NCBI GenBank assembly: GCA_965261915.1
Contig: CBDHDW010000013.1
Location: forward strand, 930,001-994,000
DNA length: 64,000 nt
Direction: 5' to 3'
From: JAIBDK01 sp965261915
GTDB taxonomy: Bacteria; Pseudomonadota; Gammaproteobacteria; Arenicellales; Poriferihabitantaceae
Shown here: piece after piece, positions 62,319 to 64,000 of the stretch
Numbering within the stretch: the first letter of the stretch is position 1
Layout: the number at the start of each line of letters is the position of its first letter
Made by a program: the position numbers and the translations under genes
The notes under the pieces: model-generated
The model's input: only the letters and a program-made list of their open reading frames with translations
Databases searched by the model: none
What the model was told of the DNA's origin: nothing

Positions 62319-63462
62319 TTTTTGATTTCCAATTGGTTAGTTCGTTGGGAGATTCAACATAGTCGACGATGGATACGCCAAAACCGGAAAGACCGTGGGC
62401 ACGTTTTTCCCGACCTAAAGCCAGAACATTGGAAACTCCGAGATCGGCGAGAATTTGCCCTCCGGCTCCCAGCATCCGTAAGTTCTCTGCTTCTGACGAC
62501 GATGAATCTGTGACGGTTTTTCTTGGTTTTGACTCATTGTCTGTGGCAATTCTGCCCACCAGTTCTTCGATAGTCTCGTTGTAGGACAATACGATTACCA
62601 CACCTGCATCCTGGTGGGCGATGGCTTCCAGCGCATTTTCCAGCGTCCAACTCCAGGGGCTGGATGGATTCATCACCACGTCCAAAAGCCCGCGGTGTAC
62701 GTGCACCCGTACCGGAGTTACTGCATCGGGTACGATCTCGCCTTTCACCAGGGCCAGATGCGTGCCACCTTCCACATTATCCTGAAAAACGAATGCACGA
62801 AACTTTCCATGTTTCAGTTGAATATATTGTTCCGAGATTCTTTCAACTGTTGGATCGTTTTGCAATCGATAACCGATTAAATCCGCAATAGTGCCGATCT
62901 TCAGATCGTGCTGCGTGGCATACTCCAGCAAATCCGGCAACCTCGCCATAGTGCCATCCTGTTTAAGAATCTCACAAATGACACTGGACGGCTCAAAGCC
63001 GCATAATCTGGCCATGTCCACCCCTGCTTCTGTATGGCCGGCGCGCGTTAAAACCCCTCCAGCCTGTGCCTTTATAGGGAAGATATGCCCTGGGGTAACC
63101 AGATCTTCAGGTTTTGCCTCCGATTGCACCGCAGTCTGTATTGTTGTTGCGCGATCGCTCGCCGAAATTCCAGTGGTTACGCCTTCTGCAGCCTCAATTG
63201 AAACGGTGAAATTAGTTGAAAATCGTGCGCTGTTTCGACTTACCATTAGAGGTAAATCCAGTTGTGTGCAACGCGCTTCCGTCAGCGTCATACAAATCAG
63301 GCCGCGACCTTTACTGGCCATGAAATTAATATGGTCTGCTGTGATTTTTTCCGATGCAATCACCAAATCTCCTTCGTTTTCACGATCCTCATCATCAACC
63401 AGAATCACCATCTTTCCCTGCCGAAAATCTTCAAGCACCTCTTCAATGGGGTTTACTTTCAT
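62311..63462 (-). CDS. ribBA: dihydroxybutanone phosphate synthase fused to a degenerate GTP cyclohydrolase II domain
   Basis: The N-terminal half (residues 1-200) is a complete RibB: VILVDDEDRENEGDLVIA, TGISASDRATTIQ and RAGHTEAGVDMARLCG. The C-terminal half has the GTP cyclohydrolase II fold, but the zinc cysteines (CxxxxxxxxxxCxC) are absent: PVRVHVHRGLLDVV replaces the usual HSECLTGDVFGS. It likely cannot hydrolyse GTP and so resembles the RibB-X fusions of proteobacteria, with a separate RibA elsewhere. I chose the ATG at 63462; the frame is open to 63576. Confidence 0.92.
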   Translation of the reverse strand: MKVNPIEEVLEDFRQGKMVILVDDEDRENEGDLVIASEKITADHINFMASKGRGLICMTLTEARCTQLDLPLMVSRNSARFSTNFTVSIEAAEGVTTGISASDRATTIQTAVQSEAKPEDLVTPGHIFPIKAQAGGVLTRAGHTEAGVDMARLCGFEPSSVICEILKQDGTMARLPDLLEYATQHDLKIGTIADLIGYRLQNDPTVERISEQYIQLKHGKFRAFVFQDNVEGGTHLALVKGEIVPDAVTPVRVHVHRGLLDVVMNPSSPWSWTLENALEAIAHQDAGVVIVLSYNETIEELVGRIATDNESKPRKTVTDSSSSEAENLRMLGAGGQILADLGVSNVLALGREKRAHGLSGFGVSIVDYVESPNELTNWKSKNE

Positions 63463-63478
63463 AGCATCACTAATCCAA

Positions 63479-64000
63479 TCATTGATTTGATAATTCCCAT
63501 TGCTGTAGGCGCTCAGCGTATCGTGCGACCTGATCCACTTCAATGTGAACAAAATCACCAACAACCGTGCCACCAAGGGTCGTGTTCTCCAGAGTGTGCG
63601 GAACCAGCATAATACTAAACTCAGTGTTGTTGTCGATATCGCACACAGTATTGGTTGTTAAACTAATTCCGTCAATGGCGACCGATCCTTTCGCAGCAAT
63701 AAATTTGCCAATGCTTTGTGCCGTCAGGAATGTCATTTTTGTAAATTCAGCATGCGCTACCCTCTCAGCAACCGATGCGGTCCCGTCAACGTGCCCTGAA
63801 ACCAAATGCCCACCCAACGGCGTATTTAGTGTCAAAGCGGTTTCAAGATTGAGTTGCTCTCCTTCTCGCCAGGAATTCATCAGACAGTTTTCCAACGTTT
63901 CTGCGGACAGGTCAAAACTCGCAACCGGTTCTTTCAACCGGGTCACAGTCAGGCAAGCACCGTTAATCGAAATACTATCTCCAATCTGGACCGATCTATT
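63479..64000 (-). CDS. ribE: riboflavin synthase alpha subunit (5' end outside the window)
   Basis: The first readable codons at the right edge give NRSVQIGDSISINGACLTVT, the N-terminal barrel of riboflavin synthase; the start codon lies beyond 64000. The second barrel shows LGGHLVSGHVDGTA, SVAIDGISLTTN and a C-terminal HIEVDQVARYAERL. It converts two lumazines to riboflavin and is followed 17 bp later by ribBA. Confidence 0.95.
   Translation of the reverse strand, partial: NRSVQIGDSISINGACLTVTRLKEPVASFDLSAETLENCLMNSWREGEQLNLETALTLNTPLGGHLVSGHVDGTASVAERVAHAEFTKMTFLTAQSIGKFIAAKGSVAIDGISLTTNTVCDIDNNTEFSIMLVPHTLENTTLGGTVVGDFVHIEVDQVARYAERLQQWELSNQ

Noticed and set aside
1..64000. tRNA, rRNA or other classical RNA genes
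   Set aside because: I looked for cloverleaf features such as GTTCGA/GTTCAA loops with matching stems and for conserved rRNA blocks and found none; a covariance search would be decisive.

Overview
The window looks like chromosome of a marine gammaproteobacterium of moderate GC content. The evidence is the gene set and order: nadK-recN-argA-like-bamE, hrcA with a separate grpE-dnaK-dnaJ cluster, ffh-ypjD, ilvI-ilvH-psd-pssA, tsaB-yoaA, and the end of a riboflavin operon (ribE-ribBA-ribH-nusB-pgpA). A dddP-acuI pair points to use of the algal osmolyte DMSP. Most of the window is ordinary housekeeping DNA. Several spots show decay or mobility: a dead rsmE, an agmatinase relic, a triple nest of insertion sequences, tandem repeats and a likely phase-variable surface gene. 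That mix would suit a host- or particle-associated lifestyle, but this is inference.

Layout. 1-10 kb: a ClC-type channel lacking the gating glutamate, an agmatinase remnant, queG, a DUF3179 protein, ggt, then orn - dead rsmE - rsmJ (minus strand) and fabI. 10-14.3 kb: a tungsten-type aldehyde ferredoxin oxidoreductase diverges from a siroheme sulfite reductase and its DUF934 partner. The region between them holds a shared operator-like palindrome, a strong promoter, an apparently leaderless small ORF with a Cys-Cys-Cys run, and RNA segments that could form mutually exclusive stems, one of which occludes the sulfite reductase ribosome binding site. I read this as a candidate cysteine-responsive attenuator. 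14.3-23.5 kb: DUF1285, hrcA, nadK, recN, N-acetylglutamate synthase-like, bamE, dsbC, yajQ, nucleosidase, glycosyltransferase, mdh.

23.5-31.2 kb: a structured palindromic repeat, then a terminator-bounded gene for a Pro-Thr repeat membrane protein whose 5' end carries 23 consecutive C (coding strand). As assembled the ORF is out of frame with the upstream ATG; 22 or 25 C would join them. Then mltD, a family 4 uracil-DNA glycosylase, pssA, psd, ilvH, ilvI. 31-44 kb: ffh, ypjD, a poly-glutamate lipoprotein with an overlapping exported partner, tsaB, yoaA, rfbD, rfbC, dnaJ, dnaK, grpE (RpoH-like promoters), erpA.

44-53 kb: a class V aminotransferase-like enzyme, a DUF6314 protein, a Rieske ferredoxin with its reductase beside an acetolactate synthase-like ThDP enzyme, icd, a TVP38 membrane protein and a mercuric-reductase-like flavoprotein. 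52.9-57.8 kb: an IS1634-type element with a 121-bp target duplication, itself interrupted by an IS1380-type and a GC-rich IS630-type element. 57.8-64 kb: dddP and acuI, an HNH endonuclease, then the riboflavin/nusB/pgpA operon, running off the right edge inside ribE. No tRNA, rRNA or CRISPR was recognised.
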